A DNA stretch of 64,000 bases, taken from assembly GCF_036711975.1 (NCBI RefSeq), contig NC_091968.1, positions 26,769,001-26,833,000 of the forward strand. Direction: 5' to 3'. Origin of the DNA: Onthophagus taurus (lineage: Eukaryota; Arthropoda; Insecta; Coleoptera; Scarabaeidae). The notes under the pieces are model-generated. The model ran no database searches and was not told the DNA's origin. It saw nothing but the letters and a program-made list of their open reading frames with translations. Below, piece by piece: positions 23,270 through 36,900 of this stretch. Each line of letters begins with the position of its first letter. The stretch's first letter is position 1. The position numbers and the translations under genes were made by a program.

Positions 23270-24420
23270 AAAAGTTGAAACAGTTGGTAACAATTGACAG
23301 CATTAATAGGGAATTTTATTATTAATGTTTTTAAATCAATCTGTCACATTGACGTTTGAATTTTCATTACTTAACAAGCTGATCTAAACAATTTATTGAT
23401 TAATACACAAAAACCTTGAGTAGGTTTCGATGTCATCGATTCATTCTTTGTAAGTAAACAACGTTTCTACTTCATTCATTAAAATTGAATTATCCTCAAG
23501 GTGAATACAATATGTTTAAAGAAGAAAAATTTTAATTAATACCATATCATAACTTAACTTGTTGAACGATGGTGTGAAGAGCACACTCTCTCTGTAAATT
23601 CAGATAAGAATGGAGCAAAATAAATACTGGGCTTCAATGTCGAGCAGATTAGAAGCAATTACCAAGAATAAGGGCTATCCCATTAATTATTGAGAAGTAG
23701 TACCGGTTTAAAATTACAGTCAATAAAAAAAACCTTGAAAAATAAGTAAAACAATACATCGAGTTTTTCTTAGATAACGTTGAAATAAATTCTTAATAAA
23801 TACGATTAAATTTAGAAAGGTTTCTTTTTCTAAATAAACACCACAATTTCTAAGAAGTTGTAATTAAACCATCCACGATTCACCTAAAATCCTTTTTTCA
23901 ACGCACCAATTCCTTTAAAAGCCGATAAGAATTGAATTAATCAAAATTGTGCGAAATCCCACTTTAGATTTTAGTCGTTGATAACTAAATAGAAAGAAAT
24001 GTCAAAGAAAACGTAATTGTTAGCTGTCAAGCGGTTTGCCATCCGAAATTCAACGGTTACAAATCAATAATCCGGTAGCTTTCACCCTCCTATGGTCAAT
24101 TTAAATCGTGCCACCCCTTCTTTTTCCAGGAAACCTCGTCCTTGAACTTTCCAAACACACACCAAAAATACACCCCCATTAAAATATAATAATTTTGCAA
24201 TAAACTAAATCTTTTAGTAGTAATTTTTATGGTAAGGAAACAAACATGCCCGTTATTCATTATTATCATTCCCCCTTTTTTTTCTTAATCAAAACCAATT
24301 AATTAACAACAAAGACAAAGAAAAAATCAAGATAAACAAGAATTAAGATAACGATATCGCCCTTTTTTGTGATTTTTCTTCGTAAAAGAATTAATTAACC
24401 TATTAAATTGTTTGATGGAA
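23270..24420. other. unassigned interval upstream of the distal TIPE exon
   Basis: 23280-23350 is a dispersed repeat piece (AACAGTTGGTAACAATTGACAG) shared with 13.7 kb. The rest reads as unique AT-rich DNA with no gene. Confidence 0.35.
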
Positions 24421-24447
24421 CTAAAATTTACTTCAAAGAGAACTTAC

Positions 24448-24745
24448 CAATAACCAAATAATGTTGTTCTTGCAATTTTGGGTCCTTCTCTCAATTTCGA
24501 CTTCTTTTAAAATGTCAAAAAGTCATGACACACCGCGTTTCTTTTGCAATTCACTCACACATCGACGATGTCACCGTTTTTCTTGTACCGTTTCTTTTTT
24601 TATTTCCTCAACGCCGAAGAGTTTTGCAGACCGAACGCGAATGCTTCTTGAAACTGCGAGATACAAACACAGTCTACCTATTTGGAGTGGGGGGGTTGGT
24701 GACGTCATGGAAAGCTCTCACTTCTTCGATGGAAGGGAAAGCTCC
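24448..24745 (-). other. candidate non-coding distal first exon and promoter of the TIPE gene
   Basis: A GC-richer block ends on the minus strand at a perfect donor (TTATTG, then GTAAGTTCTC at 24448-24447). No long ATG frame precedes the donor, so it would be 5' UTR. It lies just past the NRDE2 3' end, on the same strand as TIPE, and a consensus CRE lies upstream of it. Assignment to TIPE rests only on position. Confidence 0.35.
24700..24707. promoter_or_regulatory. CRE palindrome TGACGTCA
   Basis: A perfect cAMP-response-element octamer in the GC-richer block upstream of the candidate distal first exon. The position fits a promoter element; binding is unproven. Confidence 0.35.
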
Positions 24746-24931
24746 CTCAAAATTAATTAATAAATTTTTTTTTTAATAAGGATCTTGTAGCAATAACATT
24801 TTAATCTAGAAATTAATTAAAAAATTATGGAAATAATTTTTTTTTAAATAAATTAGGCAACCCAAATTGCACCAAAATTTTTTTTTGGGAAATTTAGGAA
24901 AATTTAAATAAAATAAATTTTATATACAATA

Positions 24932-24937
24932 TTTATT
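24932..24937 (-). terminator. NRDE2: poly(A) signal of NRDE2
   Basis: AATAAA on the minus strand lies about 20 nt after the NRDE2 stop at 24958, implying a very short 3' UTR. Confidence 0.5.
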
Positions 24938-24957
24938 AATGAAAAATACCTGATAAA

Positions 24958-27900
24958 TTATCCTCTTAAAATATCTAATTCTTCCGGAGTTACATGAAGC
25001 CTTAACTGCTTCTCAATAAGTAAATCTTGAATTTGAGGTAACTCAGCAGGAATATAAACAGCAGCATCAATGTACAAAGCCTAAAACAGAGCATAAATTA
25101 ATCTTAAATTAACTATGTGATCCATGTTGGAAGTTATTTTCAGAACCGGTTTTGAATAATCATATTCATCAAATTTGGTATACATTATGAGTGTACTAAG
25201 GGTATTAATTTATTAATTGGTAGCAAATTGAGATCAATTAAGGTATTTCAAAGGGTTGATTAATTAAGTTGTTTTTCTGTTAAATCATTTTCGTTTATTA
25301 TTTATGTTGTTTTTTATGTAAAGGACAATGCTTTATAAGTTATAAATCCATGTCCCTTATATCTAAATCTGTCAAAATTCGACCATCACCCTTAATTAGC
25401 CCTTTTAAATACTTCAATTGGTCTTAACTTGCTACCAATTAATACCCTTGGTACACTTATAACGTATACCAAATTTAGTTTTTCTAGCTTAATGTATTAT
25501 GAAGATATTGAATGTTTTAAACATTTAAGACCCAACTTTGGAGGCCTATAACTTCTAAGGGTTAGTATAGAGATAAGTTGCGTTAAATCATCAGCTTTGT
25601 ATCTGTTCTTATATGAATCATCCTGTATATAGCATTGCAATTGTGACATTCAACAGAGTAAACTCCGTTGCTCTACAAGGAATCTTGTTTATAATGGTTA
25701 CTATTTGACAGAATCTTGCTTATTGTATACACAAAATGGCTTTAGATTGAATAGTTAAATTATTCCACTTTCAGTTAGGTTCATTAACATTTAAACCAGT
25801 GAGATCTAGTGTTAGTTTTAGTTTTACACTAGCATTCATTTAGTTTTGAAATAAATATGTCACACTGACGTTTGTTTGAACTTTTGTTATTCAAAAAGTC
25901 AAAAGATTAAAATAAAAGATAATCTAGAAAAATAGTATTTATCTAAAAATTTACTAATATTTTAACCTCAATTATTTAGTTACTGAAAATGTTACTAATA
26001 ATCAGGAAAACAACATAAATTTTATAAGGGTCTTAATAATACCAACAGAAACCCTAAATAATTTACCTTGACAAGATTTATAGAAAAAAAAAAACGAACT
26101 ATACATCATTTTGACACACAAATGTCATCATGTAACGTTAAACGTCATTTTGGCGTTTAAATTTACAACACATTTCGCTAAAATGGTACCAACCTAAATT
26201 TTTGGAAATCTTTTGATGAATGTCGAATATTTCTTGTCGATTTTTTTAATAACTGTTTTGATTTATATATATCTCGCTACTTTTAGTATTTTAAGAACAT
26301 TCTTTACATTAAATTAACTGATCTTTGAGTATTTCGAGATTTAGGTTTTTAACGATGTTGACGTTTCATTGTCAAATTGACGTTTAAAAGTCAAATAATT
26401 GTCAATTTTATTATTTACTTTTATGTATTAAATGTATTAGGTTGATGTATAATTATTGCATAGATTATTGTTGCATTTTTCATTGCACCAAAACTAGAGC
26501 TAACACTAGACCTAGAACTAGAAAGTATCGGGTTTAGCCGTGCGTCTATTATTCTAGGTCTAGTGTTAGTTCTAGTTTTACACTAGCACTAGAACTAACA
26601 CAAATATTTAATTAGATATATATGTATATGAGTCCCTAAATATATATGTAGATACTTATTTACAGTATTTATTTATACATGATTTTGACACACAGATGTC
26701 ATCATGTAACGTTAAACGTCATTTTGACGTTTAAATTTACAACACATTTCCCTAAAATGTTACCAACCTAAATTTTTGGAAATCTTTTGATGAATGTCAA
26801 ATATTTCTTGTCGATTTTTTTAATAACTGTTTTGATTTATATATATCTCGCTACTTTTAATATTTCAATAGCATTCTTTACATGCATTTACATTAAATTT
26901 AAACTGATCTTTGAGTTTTTTCAGATTAAGGTTTTCAACGATTTTGACGTTTAATTGTCAAATTGACGTTTAAAAGTCAAATATGTAATTGTGAATTTTA
27001 TTATTTACTTTTATGTATTAAATTATTAAGTCTAAAGACGCACGGCTAAACCCGACACTTTCTAGTTCTAGGTCTAGTGTTAGTTCTAGTTTTGCACTAG
27101 AACTGAGATAAGTATTTAATTAAATATACAGGGTGTGTCAAATGTTTGGAATATAGCTAATAACTTCGCCATTTGTGATTTTAGAGAAAAATGTTTCAAA
27201 TACTATTAATTATTGCGCATTTTTTGGCGATATTTGCTTATTTGAGTTGTTTTTTGTTTCGTTGCTATGGCAACCAACATTGTTATTTTAAATGGGATGC
27301 ATATATTTTTTTGCATACTTTGCATAAGTCCTTCTATGCGATGAACATATCAAATCATATGGTTGTATAAGAAAAAAATCGAGAAAAATGCGTTTTTTGA
27401 AAGTATTAAATCACCTAATTACAATCAAAGTAGGCGCCGAAATAAAGCCGTTGACAGCTTTAAATGTCAAAAAAATTACAGTTTCAACAATTATGAATAA
27501 TTAATAATATATGGTCATTGGTAGCTGTCTTTGGCCATCAATTTTTTTGAAGGTTTTTAACAGTTCCGGTGTTAAAGAATTTTTTTAATATTTTCGATAC
27601 TGTGGATTGTGTAATTTGTGTATCCTGGTTAATATCACCGTACCCATACATTATTAATATTTGAATTCTTTGTCGTTCGCTTAATTGCGCCATATTTGTT
27701 TAAACTATCAATTTTTTGACATTTAAAGCTGTCAACGGCGTTATTTCGACACCTCCTTTGATTGTAATTTGCTGATTTAATATTTACAGAGTGAATACAA
27801 CCATATGATTTGATATGTTGATCGCGTAGAGGGATTTATCCTCTATCAAAATGTGCAAAAAAAACATATGCATCCCATTTAAAATAACAATGTTGGTTGC

Positions 27901-30900
27901 CATAGCAACGAAACAAAGAACAATGTAAACAAGCAATTATCGTCAAAAAATGCGCCACAATTAATAAAGAATTTTTTATTTGAAACATTTTTCTATAAAA
28001 TCACAATTGGCGAAGTTATTGGCTATATTCCAGACATTTGACACACTCTGTATACAGGTGGTTCAGTTTTTAATCGGGATACTTTACATTTTACAAATTT
28101 ATTTTTGTAAAATTGGATTTTTTTTACTTTACAAATTTACATTTTTATCTTTTATTTCGGGTATATGTAACCCGTAAAATTTGAAATTCTGTATGTATAC
28201 TTTATTGTTTGTATACTTTATTTTCAACCATATCTTAAACTTCCCTAGCGCCCTCTAAGGGGATGAAATTTACAAAACCTTTTTTGTCTCTTTAGTTTTT
28301 TCCTTAAAGATAATATTATGTATATAAATCCTTAAATATACAGGGTGTCTCAGCGAGACCGGTCATTAGACGTTTCTGGGGTTCTGGCGAAAATAAAAAT
28401 TTGAGAATTCAGACTTAAGTATTATCAATTACGATCTCTTCGTCTAAAATATTTTCAGATTTCTTGCACTTCCGGTTATACCGGAAGTCGCCACCAACTT
28501 TATTTTTTTAAATGGAACATCCTGTATATTTTTACATATTTGGATTTCTCTGTTTTCAAGGTTTATGAATAACTTTACTTTTTGCAATTTGATTCGGCCG
28601 TTCTCGAGTTATTCGAATTTTTCTAGAAAAATATGCTCCAGCAGACATTTGTTCAAAAAATCAGAGAACACTCGATTTTTGGGATATCAATTTAGGATTG
28701 AGAACATGCTTAAGCAACATGATGGAGTATGTTTTGGTGCCGAGAACGGCTGTCTAGATCGTTTGGTCACTCTACTATGACATGTTCACTTTTCGAAATT
28801 TGGAAGCATCGTAACTTCATTTTTTTAAATGGCACCCCCCATATTTTATTACTTAGTCGTCTTCAGCGTCTCATTTTACATCTTTTATATTCCATATGTC
28901 CTATGCCTAACATTAATAGTTTGAGAAATAATTAGGGGTTTTTCAAAAATGCACACATATCATATGGATATTTAGCCTAGTGTGCCATGGAAAACAAATG
29001 TTTAATGACTTATTGATAAACGTCAAAGTCTGATTTACGTTGTTTGATGCTTGTGAGTCTAAAACCAGTTAAAATGGATATTAATAACGTAAATAATGTT
29101 TATACAAATGAAGAAATCCATAATTTATTTTTTGTGCACGAAAAGTGCGACAAAGTCACCCTGTATAGATGCGTATTTACACTCTTTATTTATACATGAT
29201 TTTGACACATAAATGTCATCATGTAACGTTAAACGTCATTTTGACGTTTAAATTTACAACACATTTCTCTAAAATGGTACCAACCTAAATTTTTGGAAAT
29301 CTTTAGATGAATGTCGAATATTTCTTGTCGATTTTTTTAATAACTGTTTTGATTTATATATATCTCGCTATTTTTAGTATTTTAATAACATTCTTTACAT
29401 TAATATAACTGATCTTTGAGTTTTTTGAGATTTAGGTTTTTAACGATGTTGACGTTTAAAAGTCAAATAATTGTGAATTTTATTATTCAGATATTTGAGG
29501 AACAACTAAAACTATATAGAATTATTTGGGTTTAACCAAACGTCACTTAATTGTGTTTTTCGTACTTAATTTAGATTCAGCTGATGATCAATAAGATTAT
29601 TCGAAACCGGTTCTGATAAAAATATTAATAAATCTAAGTTTGTTTTTTCTTTTAATCTTAAATTACTTAAATCAAAAAAGAATTACCTTTAACCACGGAC
29701 ATTCCTCAACAGCTTTATAATAAACATTCCTACACAAATTAGCGTCGTAATTCTCGTACAAAAATTGCAAATACAACCTCCAAATTAATCCGCACCGTCT
29801 CGTACAAACGCCAGAACTTGTTAAATCGCGAAATAACGAAGATATTTTATTTTTTAAGCACCCATTTGCGACCGTTTCTACCCAAGTTTCTTCGATTATA
29901 TTGATTTTTTCCATTTCAATGAGGATTAAAAATAAATTTGGGAATGCGTGCCCCGTTTGGGTTAATAAACGTTTTAATTTCCAAAAATTTTTCCCAATCG
30001 AACAAGAAAGATTTTCCGTTTTTGATAAAATCGTTAAAAAAAAGACGTTGTTTGGATAAGAAACGATGCTTTTAAACAATAACTCGTTTAAGTTTGTTAT
30101 TTTTTGTGGTGATACATTTTTTAGACGATCCTTAAAAACGAGGGAAACGTAAAATTCGAGTATAATTTCTTTTTCGAATACTTTCGATTCGAAATTTAAT
30201 AAAATCTCGTCTAGAAATGTTTTAGTTTCGTCAATTCCTTTGGTGTAATACATAAAAATCGCTTGACAAGTAATCCAATCGATCAAAAAATTCGGTAAGA
30301 AATGCTCAACAGTTTCAATTATTGAATCATCATCGTTTTGAAACAATTTTATCGTAACGTGTTTAAATTTTAGTGTTGCCTCGTTAATCGATGACTCAGA
30401 TATTTGAATATTTCTTTCAAGATTGATCCCTAATGCTAATCGTAATCCGTACTCCAAAGTTTTTTCACGATCATCCTCATTTAAATAAATCTCCATTAAC
30501 GTTTTATAAACAAAACATAAAGAACTTCTTAATAATCGATCACCAATTAAATCAATCGAACGGAAATTATCCTGCATTTTTAAAGTCGCCATTAAAACAT
30601 TCACCCCATTTTCAACACCATCATTCGTAAAAATCTCAATTAAACCAAACTCAACGTACAAAATAATATTATTTCCCGAATTTTTTAATAAATTCTTTCG
30701 ATCCGATTTCAACTTTTTCTGTAACTCTTTTGAAATGTTTAAAAATCCTTTTCTCTCCAAAACTAAGAGAACTCGGTGAAAACGCAACATCCAAACTGCA
30801 ATTGCAGTCTTTTCAGCTCCATTTAAAGCCTCTATCGATAAAGAGATTATTTCAAGAATCGATTTTAAGTATTCTTCTTGCCCAGGAAATTGTTTTAGAT

Positions 30901-33900
30901 ATTGGGGACCAACGGTAAACTTTTTTAAATAATTTAAAAAGTGTTGACTTGTTAAATCAATATGATGCGTTCGTAAAAATGTTGGCAAAACAATCGTTTC
31001 AATTGAATCCAACGACCATGGGACATAATCTAAACCGAAATTTTTCATTGTTGTGTGTCTACATGGTAAAAGTGGGACCTAAAATATAATAATTAATAAT
31101 TATTATTATTTTATAACCTCGTAGAATCTTAAGCTGATTCTGAAACTGTCTTAAATTTTTCTCCATCACGTCCAGAATCTGTATATTGACTCCATTACAC
31201 ATCACTAACTAGGTTTGATGAAAAACTTTGTGAAAATGTTGAATCCAGAAAGCCCAACATTTAAATATCGTACCGAGCTTTTTAAGGCGAGCGGTTCCAT
31301 CAAGATTTAATGACATTGGAAAGACATTATTAAGGTTACTGGGATGCAGGGATGGTGAGAGATTATCTCTGGAGTGTCGTCAGAGAAACCAACCCAAAGA
31401 CATAAAAAAAATTGTCGAAAACTAAGCACCGTAATAAATACCATTAAATTCATCTTTGTGTTGCATACCACATAAAATAAAACTAAATCAAGTGCTTCAT
31501 AGACAGCGCAAAAAATGGTATGCTGGCAGATAAACCTCAAAAAAGTCAACATACAGTAATGATTTGATACAAAAGAGCTTACACAGACATTTCTAGTTAA
31601 TATTTATGTTATTTTATGTTTAAAAAGTTTATGTTATAGTATCTAATTAACTTAGTAGAAAATCCCAGAACAAGTGCTCCTCAACTGGCAGTTCAACAAG
31701 CTACCCATAAAGTCGTGCATCCAGAAACTGTAAGTAGAGTGTTAAACCTTGTGTAAAACCTTTGATTTCTCAACAAAACAGGCAGAAAAGGATTGAATTT
31801 GCTAAAAGATATCTTGCAAGTGACTTTGAATTTTGGAGAACTAACACTATACCTAGAACTAGAATCATTTGGGTTTAGCCGCACGTCTCTAAAGACGGCT
31901 AAACCCAAATGATTCTAGTTCTAGGTATAGTGTTAGTTCTACATAGTAACTGTACTAGTGTAAAACTAGAACTAACTTGGGTTTAGCCGTATTGAGAGAC
32001 GTTCGGCTAAACCCTTCTAGTCTAATGTTAGTTCTAGTTGTTCCTTAAATATCTGAGCTTATTATGCAAATGGGTTAAGTTATATAGATTTAATACATAA
32101 AAGTAAATAATAAAATTCACAATTATTTAAACGTCAATTTGACAATTATTGACGTTTAATTGTCGATAAAAACTTAAATCTTAAAAAACTCAAAGATCAG
32201 TTAATTTAATGTAAAGAATGTTATTGAAATACTAAAAGTAGCGAAATATATATAAATCAAAACAGATATTAAAAAAATCAACAAGAAATATTCGAAATTC
32301 GTCAAAAGATTTCCAAAAATTTAGGTTGGTACCATTTTAGGGAAAATGTGTTGTAAATTTAAACGTCAAAATGACGTTTAACGTTACTTGACGTCATGTT
32401 TTTTTAAAGAAAATTAATTAATTTCTGTTTAAATCATATGAAAAAAGAATTGGTTTACGTTTTTTTAATATAACCTTTAGAAAGTCCGAAAAAATTAAAT
32501 GAAATTGACGTTTTTTAAAATTTTGACGTTTCAAATAATTATTATTAGTCAGTCAATTTGATTACCCGTGACTAATGATTATTTACCTCTATTATTCACT
32601 CTGTGAAAAATGACCACCTTTTGTTTTAGAAAATTCATTTATATGGTACATACCATCAGGTAGTCATGGACAAATATTATTATTATACAGGGTGTCTCAC
32701 GTAACTGGTTCATTAGAACTTTTCAGGTTCCACTATTCGTAGAGATTTGAAATTTTGGTAGCATGGGTTGTTCATTCGGAATTTTCCATCTAAAATATTT
32801 TCAAGATGTCTGCCACTTCCGGTCTACCGGAAGTAGACCATAACTTCGTTATTTTAAATGGAATGCTGTAATTTTTATTACACCATGTAAAAAAATAGGT
32901 TGACTTTGATAAAAATTATTGGTACGTAGCGTTTTTCGTTTTCGAGTTATTTTAGTTATAAGCTTTTTTTTGTAAATTTCAACATGCTCTTTAAAACCCG
33001 ATATCTCAACCAACGTTCATTCAAAAATGATCTACATTGACACGATTACTCTCCAGATGCTGTTAAATAGATTGTCATTTGTTGTATCGGAGTATCTTTT
33101 ACAGGATGGTCAAGAAAGTGGCGATCGTCTTGAAAATATTTTACGTCGAAAGTTCGGAATGAACAACCCATGCTACCAAAATTTCAAAACTATACCAATA
33201 GTGGAACCTAAAAACGTTATGACGAACCAGTTACGTGAGACACTCTGTATTTATATTATATGTATGTATATTATATTAATATATTAATTTTTTGTCAATT
33301 TGTTCGAGTTGGATAACCTTATAACTAATACTCAACTCCAATTAATGCCATCAATACCTCAAAATGTTCGTCTGGATCTCTACTTTTATGTCCATAGAGG
33401 TACAGAAGCACACTAAGTAAAATAAAAAATATACTGAGCATGAACCGTTACTATGTTTTTGAATTTACGATTTTCCACATTTTTGGGAATATCTCGAAAA
33501 CTGGACATGATGGAGAAAAGCTAAAGACAGTTTCAGAATCAGCTCTACGTTATAAAAAAATATCACAGTCTAAAGACGCACGACTAAACCCGAAATTTTC
33601 TAGTTCTAGGTCTAGTGTTAGTTCTAGTTTTAACTGTTGTAACAAACCGCCCTGTATATTAAATTGCGTTTTGTATAATTATTTTGCTTAAGTCAGCGTT
33701 ATCGGGTGAGGCGTTGATGCGCCACCGAGTTCGACTCGGGGAGTCGAGTACCAACTACCAAGGTAGATAGAAGCTACAGTCTTCCCCTTGAGTTCGCTCC
33801 ATTTCATTTTATTTTTAATTTAAACTCTCAATACTAAATTCGGAAAAGCTTCTAAATACGCTGGTGGTTTGTGCTGGGTAATTTGCTAGAGAAATCGAAT

Positions 33901-36900
33901 CCACAGATCGAAATTGTGCCTTGAAGCCAGTTCCTGAAGCGTCCGAAACCTGGTGGAAGAGCGTCGTCGTGGCGTAGAATAAGTAAGCATGATTAATTAC
34001 TATTGTTCTTGAAACTCATAATCATCGCTAGTATTTGTATCCATAGTTAACGTTCCGTTATCTAAAATTTGTTCAATTAGTTTTCGTTTTTCTTCTTTAG
34101 AATTTTAATTCAATTTTTGTTGGTTAATTTATTTTTCTATTTTTTTTAATATATTTTAATTTCCTTAATTTAATATATTAATATTTTTTTATATAAATTC
34201 TTGTTTCGTATTATTTCACTTTCAACACAAGGGCTACGATCCTCCCTCCTTTTACTCATTAACTTCTTAAACCGTTCGGCCAAGTACGAAACTTGCCTGG
34301 TGGTAGCATCTTAAAAATCTTCTATAATTTTTTCTCTTTTTCTGTAAGTACACGCTACCGTACTTCTATCTTTTCCCGTCCGCATAACGTTGGTGGCGGG
34401 TGCCCCTTTCTTCCTCTAATATTACATTGGTGGCGGCGGTGTTCCTTCCCTCCGCCAATATTACACTGTTATGCAGCGCTAGACCAAGAACTAGAATCAT
34501 TTAGGTTTAGCCGTCTTTAGAGACGTGCGACTAAACCCAAACGATTCTAGTTCTAGGTATAGTGCTAGTTCTACATAGTAACAGTGTTGGTGTAAAACTA
34601 GAACTAACACTAGACCTAGAAAGCCTCGGGGTTTTAATTATTATGCACCTAGAATCATTTGGATTTAGCCGTCTTTAGCGTCGTGCAGCTAAACTCAAAT
34701 GATTCTAGTTCTACGTATAATGTTAGTTCTACATAGTAATAGTGTTAGTGTAAAACTAGAACTAACACTACACTTTCTAGTTCTAGGTCTAATGTTAGTT
34801 CTAGTTTTAATTATTATTAAGCGCTAAATTGTTGTCTATTTTTACTAAAATAAAAGTAGATATTAACACTAGACCTAGAATCATTCGGGTTTAGATGTAT
34901 TGAGAGACATACGGCTAAAGTCGAATGTTTCTACTTTTGTATCTAGTGTTAGTTATACAGTATGTACCCAGATCGAGTTACAAAGAGGAAAAAAAATTTT
35001 ATTACTGATTTTTCAAACTTAGCATAAATAATGCGTCGGATATGTTCAAACCACTAAATCGCACAAATTTTATACTCTAACTATAGAAGTTAACTAATTA
35101 TTCCCATTTTTATGTAAAAATTGGACTTTTTTCTAAATTGAAAATTGTTCAAGTTCAATTTATGATATGTAACCATAGAAACCATAAAGAAGCAGACAAA
35201 GAAATTAAATGAGGAAGACGCTGCTTCTGTAATAGCATTAAATTCCATTCAAGAAGCTCCAAAATTATCACTTTAAAGAAGTGCGTTACAAAGAAAATAA
35301 AATTAAACCATTTAGACCACGATTTAGACAGACTTTGGATGCCGGGGGTGATGCCAAACGTTTGGATTTCTGTCTTGAGATTGGTAATGAAATATTAAAT
35401 AACCTAAATTTTCATAAATTGATTGTAATTTCGGATGAAAGCACCTTTTCAACAAATGGCATTGTTTCTTAACAGCATTGTCGTTATTGGAGTGATGTAA
35501 ATCCAAATTTTACACTCTCTAGAAGAAATATTTGGATATGTAACAAAATTATTTTAATGAACAACTTGCTGAATTACCCTTAAATTTTATACGGCCAATG
35601 TACTTTCATCAAGACGGTTGTCCAGCTCACCATTATGAAAAATGGATTGGATGAAATGGATTTTTATTTCTGGGGCCGAATGAAACAAATTGTTTACAGT
35701 GAATCATTATAAGACGATGCAGAACTATTAAAACTAAGAATAATTAATGCGATAGAATCTCACCACTGGCGGAAATTCGTAATTCTTATGAAGAATTTAG
35801 AAGTCGTCTTCAAATGTGTGCCGAATTAGGAGGTGATTTGTTTGAATGCATAGTTGATTTGTTCACTTACAAATAAATAATATTTATTACTTACATGGTG
35901 TGTTATTCCATAAATTTACATTTGAAATACTATTTTATTCAATTATTTAGCCATATTTTAACTTGATTTGTATCAACAAATTTTTTACTTCATAAATATA
36001 CTCAAATTCAGAATGTATTATCTCAAGAACGAATTGAGATATCTAAGTGCGGTTTCGTTCACGTAAAACTGCGTACTTTCCTATATAAGATAGGAATGTT
36101 TCATATAGATATCTTAAGAATTCGATTTTTTGCGATTTTTTAAAGACGATTGTAAAAAAAATTTTACTTCATAAAGATACTCAAATTCAGAATTTATTAT
36201 CTCAAGAACGAATTGAGATATTCAAGTGCGATTTTGTTCACATAAAAGTACGTACTTTCCTCTATAAGATGGGAATCTTTCATGTAGATATCTTAAGAAT
36301 TTGATTTTTACGATTTTTTTTTAAATAATGTGGAAATTTTTTTTACTACATAATTGAGGTTGAGTTCAAAAACTATTATCTCAAGAAAGAGTTGAGATAT
36401 TCAAGAACGGTTTTGTTCGCATAAAAGTACATACTTTTTTCTATATAGTGACAATGTTTCATGAAGATATCTTAAGAATCCGATTTTTTGCGATTTTTTA
36501 AAGACAATTGTAAAAAAATTTTTACTTCATAAAGACACTCAAATTCAGAATGTATTATCTCAAGAACAAATTGAGATATTCATGTGCGGTTTTGTTTACG
36601 AAAATGTACGTACTTTCCTCTATAACATGGGAATGTTTCATATAGATATCTTAAGAATTCGATTTTTATCGACTTGATTTTTATCAAGATTTGTCCGTAT
36701 ATTTTTCACTAACATAAGTTGTAACTTTTATGGTTTCTATGGTTACATATCATAAATTGAACTTGAAAAAATTTTAATTTAGAAAAAAAAGTCCAATTTT
36801 TACATAAAAATGGGTTTAAACATATCCGACGCATTATTTATGCTGAAATAAGTTTGAAAAATCAGTAATAATTTTTTCTTTCATCTTTGTAACTCTATCC

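Noticed and set aside
24461-24776. Plus-strand frames of 83-99 residues near 24.5 kb
   Set aside because: No family resemblance. They overlap a candidate minus-strand 5' exon and an isolated GC-rich patch; no plus-strand splice signals support a gene.
33700-33770. Possible tRNA gene
   Set aside because: Only a weak B-box-like sequence is visible; no cloverleaf can be drawn with a proper acceptor stem and anticodon arm. At most a SINE head.
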